Positions 1 through 10,069 of a stretch of DNA of 64,000 bases are shown here, in pieces (the first letter of the stretch is position 1; every line of letters begins with the position of its first letter). Source of the stretch: Melanopsichium pennsylvanicum (lineage: Eukaryota; Basidiomycota; Ustilaginomycetes; Ustilaginales); contig OAPG01000004.1 in assembly GCA_900208305.1 (NCBI GenBank), positions 248,001-312,000 of the forward strand. The letters run 5' to 3'. Below the pieces are notes generated by a model, which did not search any database, was not told the origin of the DNA, and saw only the letters and a list, made by a program, of their open reading frames with translations. The position numbers and the translations under genes are program-made.

Positions 1-1163
1 AGGCGAAATGGATCAACTTTGAACTGCATGATAAGAGCTGCAGCATTCCCAACATCCTTTGGGAGAGTGTAAATGGTCTTGAAGTGAAGAGAAGGCACAG
101 CTCTTGTGGGACGTACAATGGCTATCGGGATGAGAACAGAAGTTCCTTCGCGGTCGAGCGAATGTTTGAACTGTATTCTGTCGAGAACAGGATATTTGTG
201 ATCATTGAAGCTGTACATTTGTACTTTTGGATTATCCTTTTGATCTTTTCCGTAGATGATAGGGGCTTGAAACCATGTCTTTAGCTCTGTCGGATCATCG
301 ATTGTCGTTTGCACGAGAGCGTAAGCATGAAACATGGCTTTGTCATATGGGTTGTTAAGCCGTTCTAACATGTCCTTGCTGTTCTCAGCAATATTCAAAA
401 GTTGACCCTGTGTAAGTACATTTTGATATTTGTGCGACTCTTGAGCGAGAGGATAAGCAGAAAGTTCGCGCTCGATCGAGTTTGGACTGTATCCGAATCG
501 TTCCAAATCGTAGCGTACAGGCCATTTGAAGACCTCTGCAGCTTCGTTCAACCAGCGAGAACCATCGGTGGGCTTATTCTGGCTCCAAACAATACGATAA
601 GGGAGGCTGTCTTGCTGAGAGTTATCTCCAAATTGACCGCGGATGATGCATTTGAGATCCAACCACCATTGGGCATTGGTCAACCTAGTCACGGTGACTT
701 TGTGCATGAAGACAGCTACATCTGGGTTTGATCTTCTAGACGGATTCTTCGGCATGATGTCAGCGATACGTTTGAAGACGACAGGCGTGTGAGTATTGCC
801 GTCGAAGAAGTTTGCGAATGCAGGATGATTGCGGAGATCCTCCGGAGTGAGGGTGTTGCCCTTTTGTGAAATCGCACTGCGACCGCGCTCACTGATTTCG
901 AACCAATTCTGCGCATAGAAGTGGTGCGCGTCGAATGTCTCATCGGCGACCTCGGACCGTTTGCGGTACCTATCGATATCAATCGGATTGCCTTGACCGT
1001 CGAGAAATCCGTAATCTCGAAGGAAGTTCGTTAAGGGTTCTTGGCTAGGAAGGAATGCGGATCTCGAGCTCGACCCTCGTCCACCGGCGCAAGAAGCTTG
1101 ACGGACCACCAGCAGTATAAGCCAAAGAGTGGCGACGACGAAGAAAACCGAGTGTCGACTCAT
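1..1163 (-). CDS. Secreted protein of unknown family, 3' end cut by window edge
   Basis: One uninterrupted frame runs on the minus strand from the ATG at 1161-1163 to the window edge, giving about 387 codons without a stop. The first 26 residues form a classical signal peptide: a short basic start (MSRH), a hydrophobic core (VFFVVATLWLILLVV) and a small-residue cleavage region around ASC-A. The rest is soluble and hydrophilic, with very few cysteines, no membrane segment and no catalytic motif I can name. It has a basic RYRKRS stretch soon after the leader and aromatic-rich segments such as NAQWWLDLKC. A TATAAATA box lies 85-92 bp upstream. I do not recognise the family. In a smut-like genome, an intronless secreted protein with no known domain is an effector candidate, but that is inference. 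The C-terminus lies outside the window. Confidence 0.8.
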   Translation of the reverse strand, partial: MSRHSVFFVVATLWLILLVVRQASCAGGRGSSSRSAFLPSQEPLTNFLRDYGFLDGQGNPIDIDRYRKRSEVADETFDAHHFYAQNWFEISERGRSAISQKGNTLTPEDLRNHPAFANFFDGNTHTPVVFKRIADIMPKNPSRRSNPDVAVFMHKVTVTRLTNAQWWLDLKCIIRGQFGDNSQQDSLPYRIVWSQNKPTDGSRWLNEAAEVFKWPVRYDLERFGYSPNSIERELSAYPLAQESHKYQNVLTQGQLLNIAENSKDMLERLNNPYDKAMFHAYALVQTTIDDPTELKTWFQAPIIYGKDQKDNPKVQMYSFNDHKYPVLDRIQFKHSLDREGTSVLIPIAIVRPTRAVPSLHFKTIYTLPKDVGNAAALIMQFKVDPFR

Positions 1164-1247
1164 TTTTCGCGAACAAGGATCAGATTCAACGTTGAGAGCA
1201 CAAAGTGGCAAATTGCTTGGATATTCATCACGTCGTTAGAGTCGAGA

Positions 1248-1255
1248 TATTTATA
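1248..1255 (-). promoter_or_regulatory. Candidate TATA box of the secreted-protein gene
   Basis: The minus strand reads TATAAATA here, 85-92 bp upstream of the ATG at 1163. This is a plausible core promoter position and suggests a regulated gene. Confidence 0.4.
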
Positions 1256-2407
1256 GGACTTTAAAGGATCGTTGAACAGTCATGCGGACGTCCACAGACA
1301 GAGATCGTGTTACATTTTGAGGCATCCTGGTCACAAATCTGCATTGTAATTACATCCAGCAACAATCCCCACCGACTTTGGTGAGGTAATATTTGCGGTT
1401 TTAATTTCGCTGCATTGCCAGCCCGCACTTGTCCCTGCCGACTGCAAGGCTTTCCCACCATCACAAACCAATCGCACTATTCGGTGTTTTGAAGACGCTT
1501 TTGCTTTTCTCGTTTCATGTAGCACGAATCAGGGATTGGAAGAGCTACCTCATAGTCAAGCCACGACCGATCTGATGGCTCTCTTACGACTGTGCCATCA
1601 TGTGCTTTGTCTGTGTTGAGACTAGACGTCGCACCTGGTCTACTTTCAACTCTTCTAATTCTGCCGTCGAAATCCTTTCTTCATTGTCCATGTGCCTGCT
1701 CTTTCTCAAGTACAGTACATTACAGTACAGTAATGCGTTTCTGGCGCTTTTTTCATGTAGGGTTGCTCAACTTGTTTTGCAAAACATGCCTGATTCATTT
1801 GTGGGCGATCAATTAGGGTATCCAGGGACAGATAAACTTGCTGCAAACCATGTCCCCTACCTACTTTTCATGCACGGAAGTTGTCAACAAGAATCAGAGG
1901 GTCGACACGCGTAGCTTTGCAACAAACAACATCAACACGTAAAGAGGCCATTGGCTCGAGGAGGGTGTTTGTATCCGACGTCGCTTGTTTGCTTTCTGCT
2001 GGGGTTGTATGTGCATACATGGTTTCATATACCGTACGTATACAGTAGCAGCCACATTAATGCAAAGCCATGTTTCGCTCGCCGTACTTGACGTGCCATC
2101 CGAATCTCGAGCCTCCAAATCATCTCAATTTTTATCTTTATTTTTTAAATTTATTTATTTTTGTTTTTGTTTTTGTTTATTTATACATTTTTGTGAAAGT
2201 CGGAAGTCGGAAGAGACTATCGTAAAAAAAAGGTGGGAATTGTATGTGCAGTGAGTACAGTAAATTCACACTACATTAAATTTTAAGGTAGTACGATGGT
2301 CGAGGTTCCTTCTCTTTCAGCATTGCCATCTTCATCACAAGCAGAAGCATTTTCTCTTTCCTTCTTCCTAATTTGAACGGTGGAGAGCTTTGAGAATAGC
2401 TGCAAAG
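1256..2407. other. Intergenic region between divergent genes
   Basis: About 1.15 kb between the secreted-protein gene (-) and the Prp24-like gene (+). No convincing reading frame is present. It contains three clusters of the dispersed TACAGTA-type motif: 1710-1733 (two linked copies), around 2029-2047 (ACCGTACGTATACAGTA) and 2255-2274. A T-rich tract lies at 2128-2190. Confidence 0.6.
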
Positions 2408-5400
2408 ATGACCTCTTCTCACGCTACAGCTTCCAAGATGAACAGCACACACTCTGAACCACCACTATCTACGTTGCATCCAGCTGCGCATCGTGAGCGC
2501 TTCCTTCATCTCCAGACTTGCGCCAGGTATGCCGGCCCCTCAGATCCTACCACCCGTCTTAATAGCATTCTCGTACTGCTAGAATCATACCGTAATGCAG
2601 TTAATCTCACCTCCCTACTCCCTCACGACTGGGACGTCTTCCTTGCCCTCGAGACTCGCCTAGCAGCTGCATCCAGCCCTTTGACTCCCGTCTCGCTGCA
2701 AGCGCTCTTCGAACTTCATAAAACTGCCACCACTCACTACCAGTCCGCCGGTCTCATTAAAAGGTATATAAGCCTTGTCCTCGCCTACTTTGCCCAGCTT
2801 CACGGTATTGAGTTCCCTCTCTCGCCGCTCGATAGAAATGAGGGTTCTACAGCCAAACGCTCGTCTGCTCCAGCGTTGAAATGGACAAGTCTAGACTCGT
2901 GTCCGGCCATCGACGCTGCTCATTCGATGTACAAACCTGACTCGTTGCCTCCGCTCGCACGAGAATCAGTCGACCCAGCGGTGTGGCAAGAGATTTGCGG
3001 CATAGAGGCTGTACGATGGCGTATTCGAGAAGCATACACGCGGTGTGCGTATCAATTGCAGGAAAGTCAAGACGTCTGGAAGCTCTTCCTCGCATTTGAA
3101 CAATTATTACTCTCTTCTGGCCAAGTTGCGCAGGATCAGCAGCTCGAAACACTGCGTCATGTCTATCTCGCGAGGTTAAAAGTCCCTCACGCTCAAATCG
3201 ATGACACCTTTCAGGCTTTCTCGAGCTTCGTCACCAATCACCTCCCACCTCAACAATACGAAGCCGAGATGTCCGCTGCCAATGTCCTTGTAGCCGAATC
3301 GAGGTCCATCTTCCGCCAGCGAGAACAATACGAAGACGCCCTGGCCTCTCTTTTCTTCCGCACAGGTAATCTTCACACGGTCAACTCGAGACAGGACATT
3401 GACCATTTTGCCTCTTACTGCAAACCCTACCTCCGCTGGCAGACCAACCGTGCTATGCGAACTTCGCGGTCCAAAGACAAAGCTCTCGCTCAAATCGAGC
3501 TCGATCTCACTTGCGGCCTTTACGAGCGACTGTTGCCGCACTTTGGCCTCCATCCACCATCAAGTCACAAACACGAGCTGGTCTACTACTCCGACGACGT
3601 ATCCGGCTCTGAAAATTACTCACGCGACTTCAAGCGTCTTACCCGAGCAGAAAGGGATGAGCGCACCGCACAAGAACAACAGCTGCTCACCGAAAGGTTG
3701 TCACTCGCAACCGATCTTTGGCTCGATTACATCAGCATCCTCACTTCCGCCGCCCGACCAGACGCTTCGTTGATCATGGACGTCTGCATGCGCTCTACCC
3801 AGTGTTTGCCAACGGTCACGCAACTTCATTGCGTGTTGATGCGCAACTCGACAAGATTCCGAAGATCAAAATTGCAGATCGAACAGCTGTTTGAAAAGAT
3901 TGTCACGCCTGGCGCGCTTGAGCTCAAGGCAGCGGAATTGACAGATGTGTGCCTTGCCAGAGTAGACTGCGAACGCGAGCTTGCATCATACGATTTGGTC
4001 ATCAAGACTGGGTCAGACGTGGATGTAGACCCAGCGCACGACATGGAAAAGTTCACCGAGATCTACGATCTGCTCAGCTACGCTCTTAGCAAGCTTGCGG
4101 ATGTCGGCGAGGAAAGAGACCCAACTCTGCGGTTGGAGCTGTGCACTGTAAGCTGGGTGGAGCGGGCGGTGTTCGCCATGGGCGGTCCCAACTCAGAAGT
4201 TGGAGCAGGGCTGAATGAGCTGGCAGAAAGCGTTTGGCAGACGGCGGTGACGCAGCAGCCTGATAACGCGCTTGTTTACAAAGAGGCTGCTGCGTACTGG
4301 ATACGCAGATTTGACGCTAAGAAAGCGAGAGCGTGGTTCAAAGCAGGTGTGTCTAAGCTGGAGAGAAAACAGAACCAGCAGCGCGATGCGGTTCAGGATA
4401 GAGATTATCAAAGGTTGTTGGAAGAGTGGGTCATGTTCGAGCATCAGAGCGGAAGGACTGGAGACGTTGAGTATGCCGAAAGCAAGGCGAGGATGGAAAG
4501 GCAGAGGGCATTGGAGGCATGGTATGCGCAGTATGCTCAGTATGGAAATGACGCGCAAGCACAGCAGGCTGCCGCTCATGTCCACGGGGAAGAGAGCTCC
4601 GAAACGCAAGTCGAGGCGCCTCAGGCCGATCATTTCGGCGCAGGAAAGAGGAAAGCAGATGATGATGAAGACCTTGCCGACGCTTCTATTACTGACACGC
4701 AGATGTCAACATGCGCCGAAGAAGCGCACCGAGCTCCCGACACGAGCGCTTTCGAGCAGCCGAAGAAAACACGCACCAATGAAGCAGACACCGGTCCAAC
4801 ACGCGACCGCGAACATTGTTCTGTGCTCGTCTCCAACCTCCCGCCCGCCACCGACGCGGCATCTGTTCGCTCTTTCCTCCGTGGCTGTGGTCGAGTCGTC
4901 GAACTCTCTGGACCCACTGTCCTGACCGCCTCTGATGGCACTACCTCGGCTGCCGCGCTTGTCGAATTCTCCGACCCGACTGGCTCCACTGCTGCCCTCA
5001 CACGCCACAACAAATTTTTCAACGACTCCCACGTCTTCATCTTTATCGGCTGGAAATGCACCTTGTTTGTCACCAACTTTCCCGAAGACTGGGACGACAC
5101 GCTCATCCGCAACGCATTTTCTCCCCATGGTCTCATCTTCAGCGTGCGTTGGCCATCCAAACGCTTTGTCTCCACCCGCCGATTTTGCTACGTTCAATTT
5201 ACCACACCTGATGCAGCTGCGAGTGCAGTGGCTGGCTTGAACAAGTGTGAGGTTGCACCAGGTCGTCAATTGAACGTGGCGTTATCGGATCCGAGTCGAA
5301 GGAAGCAGAGGAGTGATGCGCCGGAGAATGCCAAGGAGCTTTTCGTCAGTGGGTTCCCGAGGAATGTCAAGGAGGACGAATTCAAGGCATTTTTTGAGGA

Positions 5401-6175
5401 ATTTGGGACAGTGAAAGGGGTGAGGTTGTTGAGGAATCAAGAGGGTGGGTTGAGAGGCATTGGGTTTGTGGATTTCGAGTCGTTGTTGGATGCGCATAGG
5501 GCGATGCGCGAGCTGAACAGTACCAAGTGGAGGGGGAAGACGATTTCAGTCACAATTGCAGAGAATAGAGGCGCACATGGGACTCGGCACATAGGAGGCG
5601 AATCAAAGAAGAGCGGAATGCAAGATAGGAAGGAGAGGAGTGTTAGGGTGCAAGGTTTGCCAGTGGATGCACAGGAGGCGTTGATTCAGCAGGCGGTTGA
5701 ACGCGCAGTTGGGTTGGGGACGGTGAAGCAAGTCTTGTGGAGACCAGACGGGACAAGTCAAATAGCGACGGTCGAGCTTAAAGCTGCGGCTGATGCAGGA
5801 AAGGCTGTGCTGCTTGGTGGAGCTGGTAAAATTCGATATAACGATCAACACATGCTGACGGTTGTGGCTACAGATGACGATGCAGCAGATGTGGCTATGC
5901 TCAACGCCATGGGATCTTCGACGGCAGAGCCACAGGCTGCAGCTGCAGCATCGAGTCTTGTGTTTGCACCGCGTGCTTCTAGAGGTGGACGCGGTCGTGG
6001 TAGAGGTCGTGCTTTCGGCATGGGATTCAGTCAGACTCAACTCTCTTGCGCACAGACGGCAGCCACGAGCAGTGCGGGGGACGATATGGAAGTCGAACCC
6101 ACCGTCGAGTCAACGAATGCCGACACGGGAAAGCTCACGGGACAGGACAGATTCCGTGCCTTGTTACAACGTTGA
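2408..6175 (+). CDS. U4/U6 snRNA-associated splicing factor, Prp24/SART3 type
   Basis: A 1255-residue protein with the SART3/Prp24 architecture. The N-terminal two thirds are helical with half-a-TPR (HAT) character and W..Y/F spacing. An acidic linker rich in E, Q and A follows (residues about 700-800). Four RNA recognition motifs then begin near residues 802 (SVLVSNLPP), 883 (LFVTNFPED), 976 (LFVSGFPRN) and 1077 (VRVQGLPVD). The extreme C-terminus, LTGQDRFRALLQR, resembles the short Lsm-contacting motif that ends Prp24/SART3 proteins. Family role: annealing U4 and U6 snRNAs and recycling the di-snRNP. The open frame extends upstream to a TTG at 2390, but the first ATG is at 2408, used here. 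A second in-frame Met lies 11 residues in. An RG-rich patch near residue 1200 precedes the tail. No intron is needed. Confidence 0.88.
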   Translation: MTSSHATASKMNSTHSEPPLSTLHPAAHRERFLHLQTCARYAGPSDPTTRLNSILVLLESYRNAVNLTSLLPHDWDVFLALETRLAAASSPLTPVSLQALFELHKTATTHYQSAGLIKRYISLVLAYFAQLHGIEFPLSPLDRNEGSTAKRSSAPALKWTSLDSCPAIDAAHSMYKPDSLPPLARESVDPAVWQEICGIEAVRWRIREAYTRCAYQLQESQDVWKLFLAFEQLLLSSGQVAQDQQLETLRHVYLARLKVPHAQIDDTFQAFSSFVTNHLPPQQYEAEMSAANVLVAESRSIFRQREQYEDALASLFFRTGNLHTVNSRQDIDHFASYCKPYLRWQTNRAMRTSRSKDKALAQIELDLTCGLYERLLPHFGLHPPSSHKHELVYYSDDVSGSENYSRDFKRLTRAERDERTAQEQQLLTERLSLATDLWLDYISILTSAARPDASLIMDVCMRSTQCLPTVTQLHCVLMRNSTRFRRSKLQIEQLFEKIVTPGALELKAAELTDVCLARVDCERELASYDLVIKTGSDVDVDPAHDMEKFTEIYDLLSYALSKLADVGEERDPTLRLELCTVSWVERAVFAMGGPNSEVGAGLNELAESVWQTAVTQQPDNALVYKEAAAYWIRRFDAKKARAWFKAGVSKLERKQNQQRDAVQDRDYQRLLEEWVMFEHQSGRTGDVEYAESKARMERQRALEAWYAQYAQYGNDAQAQQAAAHVHGEESSETQVEAPQADHFGAGKRKADDDEDLADASITDTQMSTCAEEAHRAPDTSAFEQPKKTRTNEADTGPTRDREHCSVLVSNLPPATDAASVRSFLRGCGRVVELSGPTVLTASDGTTSAAALVEFSDPTGSTAALTRHNKFFNDSHVFIFIGWKCTLFVTNFPEDWDDTLIRNAFSPHGLIFSVRWPSKRFVSTRRFCYVQFTTPDAAASAVAGLNKCEVAPGRQLNVALSDPSRRKQRSDAPENAKELFVSGFPRNVKEDEFKAFFEEFGTVKGVRLLRNQEGGLRGIGFVDFESLLDAHRAMRELNSTKWRGKTISVTIAENRGAHGTRHIGGESKKSGMQDRKERSVRVQGLPVDAQEALIQQAVERAVGLGTVKQVLWRPDGTSQIATVELKAAADAGKAVLLGGAGKIRYNDQHMLTVVATDDDAADVAMLNAMGSSTAEPQAAAAASSLVFAPRASRGGRGRGRGRAFGMGFSQTQLSCAQTAATSSAGDDMEVEPTVESTNADTGKLTGQDRFRALLQR

Positions 6176-6503
6176 ACCGGCGCCATCTTTGCACCATTGT
6201 CAACGCGCAGGGAAGGTATGCAACGAATGAAATGCAGACGCATTTTCGCTCGTCTTTTGAATCGTGCTGCAGAACGTGACGGATGCGGAACGATGAATTC
6301 AGGTTTGGGTGAGATTTGTATTTCTTGTGCTTCCGACATGTCGATAAGAAAGAGATGCTTCGCATGCTCGCTTTGTATGCACATGCGTTCTCATTAGGGT
6401 GGGATCCAGTTGCAAATGTGTTTGATTGCATAGCTTCAATCAACCCGTAAAGCGCAGCTAGATTGCCTAGTGAACATTTCGATCAAGTTCTTTCGAATGC
6501 GTG
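6176..6503. other. Convergent 3' intergenic region
   Basis: About 330 bp between the stops of the Prp24-like gene (+) and the gamma-glutamyltransferase gene (-). I see nothing beyond the likely 3' ends of both transcripts. Confidence 0.5.
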
Positions 6504-8516
6504 TTATATGGCAACGGCAACGCCACCCTTCCTAGAATCGCTTGCAGCCCAAACCTTCTTGTGCCTTCCGGTTCCTCCCCCTACCGCAACCGCTTGAACT
6601 TCTGCAATACCTAAATCGATATCGATCCAACTCACTTCATGTCCCCTACCCAGCAGTCCTGCAAGCGTTTTGTTACTGTAACCCGTCTCGACACTAAGTT
6701 GTGTTGGAAGCAACTGGTGATGCAATCTCGGAGCCTCAATAGCTTGGGAAAGGTCCATCCGCCACAGGACAAAGTTGAAAATGGTCTGAAGAACCGAAGA
6801 GAAAATTCTACTCCCACCACTCCCGCCTAGGATCATCTCGACCTCTCCTGTCTCTGCATTCTCGATGATGGTTGGACAAGTTGACGAGAGTGGTCTTTTC
6901 CCAGCTTCTGGATAATTGTACGGTGATGGGGCAAGACCAAAAGCGTTGGGTACACCTGGAGTGCTCGTATCGTCCATTTCATCGTTCAAAATCACTCCAG
7001 TTTTGGCATCCATCACTCGACTACCAAAGATCAAATTCACCGTAGATGTCAGTGCGATCGCCATGCCATCTTTGTCAAGGATACTAAGGTGCATCGTACC
7101 GTGATCGGAGATGATGTCGAATTTGGGATGGTAGTACTCCAAAGGATGAGTCTTGTCATCGCTAATGTTGGGAACGATGCTTTGCGCCTCAGCCATGGTT
7201 GGTATTTCAGCAATGCGAGTATTGCCTTCGACATCCATGTATGCTGGATCGGCAAGTTCGGTCCGTTGACCGAAACCGAACTTGAGCGTTTCGACAAAGC
7301 GGTGAAGGTTAAGAGAACTCGGTTCGGGATTGGTGAGGAAGTCGGGGATGAGCGAGAGTTGATTGAGGATGGATAAAAGGATAGGACCAGAGGTTGGTGC
7401 ATGAGTGGTAAAGATCTTTTTGCCCAACCATGAACCTTGGAGAGCTTTCCTGACTACCACCTTGTATCCTGCCATGTCGTCGAGCGTTAGAATACCACCA
7501 TGAGACTGAGTGGTTTCCACTAAAGACGTTGCGATGGATCCGGAATAGAACGCTTCAGCACCCTTTTCTGCGATGGTTTGCAGCGTCTTGGCATACGCTT
7601 TTCGATGAAACACATCTCCTGCCTTTTTTAGTTCTCCCGTGGCTTCATCCACAAAAATTTCGCTCCAAGTAGGATCCTCCAACATAAATCCTCCAAAGTA
7701 AGACAGTCTTCGAGCGAGCTCTTTACTTACCACTGCCGACTTTGCCAGCTCGACACTCGGCATTACGAGTCGCTTCCATGGCAGCTTTCCCCATCTCTTA
7801 TGCGCCTCTTCCAAGCCTCTCAACTCTCCGGGTACACCGACGGCAAGACCGCCAAATTGAGCTTTGGGCACACGACCCACATACATGGTCTTGTTGGCGG
7901 CTGCTGGCGCTGTTTCTCGAAAGTCGATGGTGATGTGTTGAGCACAATCGTGCGAGTGTTTGGGGTGAGAAAAGCAGGGTGAGGGATCGCGAACAATCAT
8001 GAATCCTCCACCACCGATACCGCTGCTGAACATGTTTAGTACGCCCACGCACAGCGTCGAGGCTACAGCTGCATCGACAGCGGTTCCGTGCTCTTTGAGG
8101 ACACGGAGTCCTATTTTGCTGCAAATCTCGTTCTCTGTTGCAACGCCAGCACTCTTTCCAGTGGCCAAGACGGCTGGATGACGGCGGCCGCGTGGATCTG
8201 TGGATGGAGGCGTTGTGATTGGGTCGTCGAATTCTCCAACCAGGTTTTTAAGGATGATGGAAGTGACGATTGCAAACGTGAATATAGCCATGAGGACGAG
8301 GATAGAGTTGCATACTGATTTGGATTTGCGAGGTTTAGAAGAATGACGGTGTTGAGTTTGTGGCAGGAGAGGAGAGGTTTCGGTTGGAAGAGGGGAAGGA
8401 GCCGAGAGCCGGCCGTCTTTGGAGACGACTTCTTCTTGAATAGGGTCTATGGAACCGGACTCAGATTTGGTTGATGAGCGTAGGCTTGATGGTCTGTGGG
8501 GCTGCTTGGATGCCAT
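6504..8516 (-). CDS. Gamma-glutamyltransferase, type II membrane protein
   Basis: A 670-residue GGT family member (N-terminal nucleophile hydrolase). The enzyme removes the gamma-glutamyl group of glutathione or transfers it to amino acids. A Ser/Pro-rich cytosolic tail of about 66 residues leads into one membrane anchor at about 67-92 (VCNSILVLMAIFTFAIV), so the catalytic part should face the vacuole lumen or outside. Family signatures visible are GTAVDAAVAS and SSGIGGGGFM in the large subunit, LTSTVNLIFGSRV with the autoprocessing/catalytic threonine at about residue 490, then NDEMDD and the GGSGGSRI oxyanion-loop motif in the small subunit. Length is normal for fungal GGTs with an extended tail. 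The single-exon frame starts at a true ATG (8514-8516). It faces the Prp24-like gene tail to tail. Confidence 0.93.
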   Translation of the reverse strand: MASKQPHRPSSLRSSTKSESGSIDPIQEEVVSKDGRLSAPSPLPTETSPLLPQTQHRHSSKPRKSKSVCNSILVLMAIFTFAIVTSIILKNLVGEFDDPITTPPSTDPRGRRHPAVLATGKSAGVATENEICSKIGLRVLKEHGTAVDAAVASTLCVGVLNMFSSGIGGGGFMIVRDPSPCFSHPKHSHDCAQHITIDFRETAPAAANKTMYVGRVPKAQFGGLAVGVPGELRGLEEAHKRWGKLPWKRLVMPSVELAKSAVVSKELARRLSYFGGFMLEDPTWSEIFVDEATGELKKAGDVFHRKAYAKTLQTIAEKGAEAFYSGSIATSLVETTQSHGGILTLDDMAGYKVVVRKALQGSWLGKKIFTTHAPTSGPILLSILNQLSLIPDFLTNPEPSSLNLHRFVETLKFGFGQRTELADPAYMDVEGNTRIAEIPTMAEAQSIVPNISDDKTHPLEYYHPKFDIISDHGTMHLSILDKDGMAIALTSTVNLIFGSRVMDAKTGVILNDEMDDTSTPGVPNAFGLAPSPYNYPEAGKRPLSSTCPTIIENAETGEVEMILGGSGGSRIFSSVLQTIFNFVLWRMDLSQAIEAPRLHHQLLPTQLSVETGYSNKTLAGLLGRGHEVSWIDIDLGIAEVQAVAVGGGTGRHKKVWAASDSRKGGVAVAI

Positions 8517-9141
8517 GCTGGAACAAGTATGGGGCTGATTTCTTAATGCCGACGGGAAGCAAATGTAGCTCGGTGTGTACTTGGGTGTGATAGGGGCTGA
8601 TGTGGCTAAGCGTTGAAGCTTGTATAGTAGCTGTTACAGGAGCAGATGTCAAGTGAGCGTGCCTGTCGAGTTGCTTGTAGGTGGTAATGGATGAGGGGAA
8701 GGCTTGAGCAGCCTAGGCGAATGCGAATGCGGAGGTGCAAGGTGCGTTGAGTGTTTCTATGAAACGAACGAGAGTCATTGAACTTTGGTAATTGAACTTT
8801 GGTATGATTCGAATAGTGCATTGCCGCCGATCCCATTGGATCGACTCGGTGCAAATGCCGAGCCGAGAAAATGTCCGCGGTGCCGAACTTCTTTGTCTGT
8901 TACATCGGCATTTTCAAAACACTGATCCAAAACCAAGAAAAAACAATCGACAAAACGGTGGGAATCGGGAAGTGGCATTTATGATTCTTCTCACTGTAGT
9001 CTGCCGTGACCGTGACCGAAGTGGTGTGACAGAGTGCAACCCGTCTCTATCGTTGCTCGCTCGTGCCATTCCTGAATCCATCTTTGCATTTCGATAATTT
9101 GTCACCTCTTGATCCATCCACATCTACACACCTTCGTTACA
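8517..9141. other. Divergent promoter region
   Basis: About 625 bp shared by the gamma-glutamyltransferase gene (-) and the mitochondrial coiled-coil gene (+). It contains an imperfect direct repeat TTGAACTTTGGTA at 8779-8804. No reading frame looks coding. Confidence 0.5.
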
Positions 9142-9939
9142 ATGATCGCGCAACGCTCTGTCCGACTCGCAACCAGAACCTTTCAGCGTTACGCCTCGTC
9201 TCAGGCAGCCGTCGAAGAGGCGGCTGGTACCGCCAAGGGAATTGCCAAACAAGGCCTTGGTGAAGCCAAAGGTGCTGTAAAGCAAGCAGAAGGAACTGTT
9301 AAAGCCGCTGCTCAACAGGCAAAAGCCTCCATCCCTTCGCCTCCTTCAGCTCCCATGGTCGTAGGTGCTCCAACTATTCGCCGTCCGGTGGGATCCGTTC
9401 GCGGTGGTGTTCTGGGATTCCTGTTCGGTTTCGGTATCGCTTCTGCTTACGGTTATTATTATCTCCTTAAGGAGTATAACGCCGCAAGCAACCTCATGTT
9501 GGCTTCCGTCGAGGAACTTCAGACCAGCACTGAAAAGGTAAGGTACACCTACCGAGACTCGCTTGTGAGGACAAGAACAACAGTACACTGACGACTAAAA
9601 AAAATTGGCACGTACATTGCTTTCGATGGGGAAACATCGCAGATCACCGGCCACCTTCAACGATTGAACAAGCTCGAAGCAGATCTCAAATCGCTGTCCT
9701 CGCAATCTGCTAGCAAGGCGGATTACGAAAGCAACAGGCTCCAAACGAAAAAGATTGTCGACGGCATTTACGACGAAGTCTTGGATATCAAGAAGCAGGT
9801 GATTGGTACGTCTAGTCACATCATGACCACAACAAACGCAATGGTTGCCTAAAGCTCACCCATCATTGACTCTTTCCACAACGGTCCTACCATACTACCA
9901 CCAACAGACCTTCCTCGACCCACAAAGTACATGCAGTAG
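9142..9939 (+). CDS. Predicted mitochondrial single-pass coiled-coil protein (3 exons)
   Basis: Model: exons 9142-9537, 9643-9805 and 9908-9939, with introns of 105 and 102 bp (GTAAGG..CAG and GTACGT..CAG), giving 196 residues ending in PRPTKYMQ. All junctions keep frame. The N-terminus MIAQRSVRLATRTFQRYASS is a textbook mitochondrial presequence: Arg-rich, amphipathic, no acidic residues. An Ala/Lys/Gly LEA-like stretch follows (residues 30-70), with repeated GxAKxxA units. Next come one glycine-rich membrane segment near 92-112 (GGVLGFLFGFGIASAYGYYY) and a coiled coil (LQRLNKLEADLKSL). An inner-membrane location with the coiled coil exposed is likely. I do not recognise a named family and assign no function. 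The open frame reaches back to a TTG at 9109; the first ATG is 9142. Confidence 0.72.
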
Positions 9940-10069
9940 ACGTGTCTCATCACACTTAACTTTAGTTCTCCGAACGCTACTAATACAAAGCATTGGAACC
10001 GCATTCTTGTCGTCACAACCGTGTTTCGTCTTGCACATCATTAGACAATCATACATGGTCCAGTATCGT

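Noticed and set aside
1985..2254. Small plus-strand frame upstream of the Prp24-like gene
   Set aside because: It has no true ATG start and is largely coded by T-rich leader sequence.
4630..5269. Two overlapping antisense frames (181 and 187 codons) inside the Prp24-like gene
   Set aside because: They lie opposite well-conserved RRM coding sequence and have no recognisable features.
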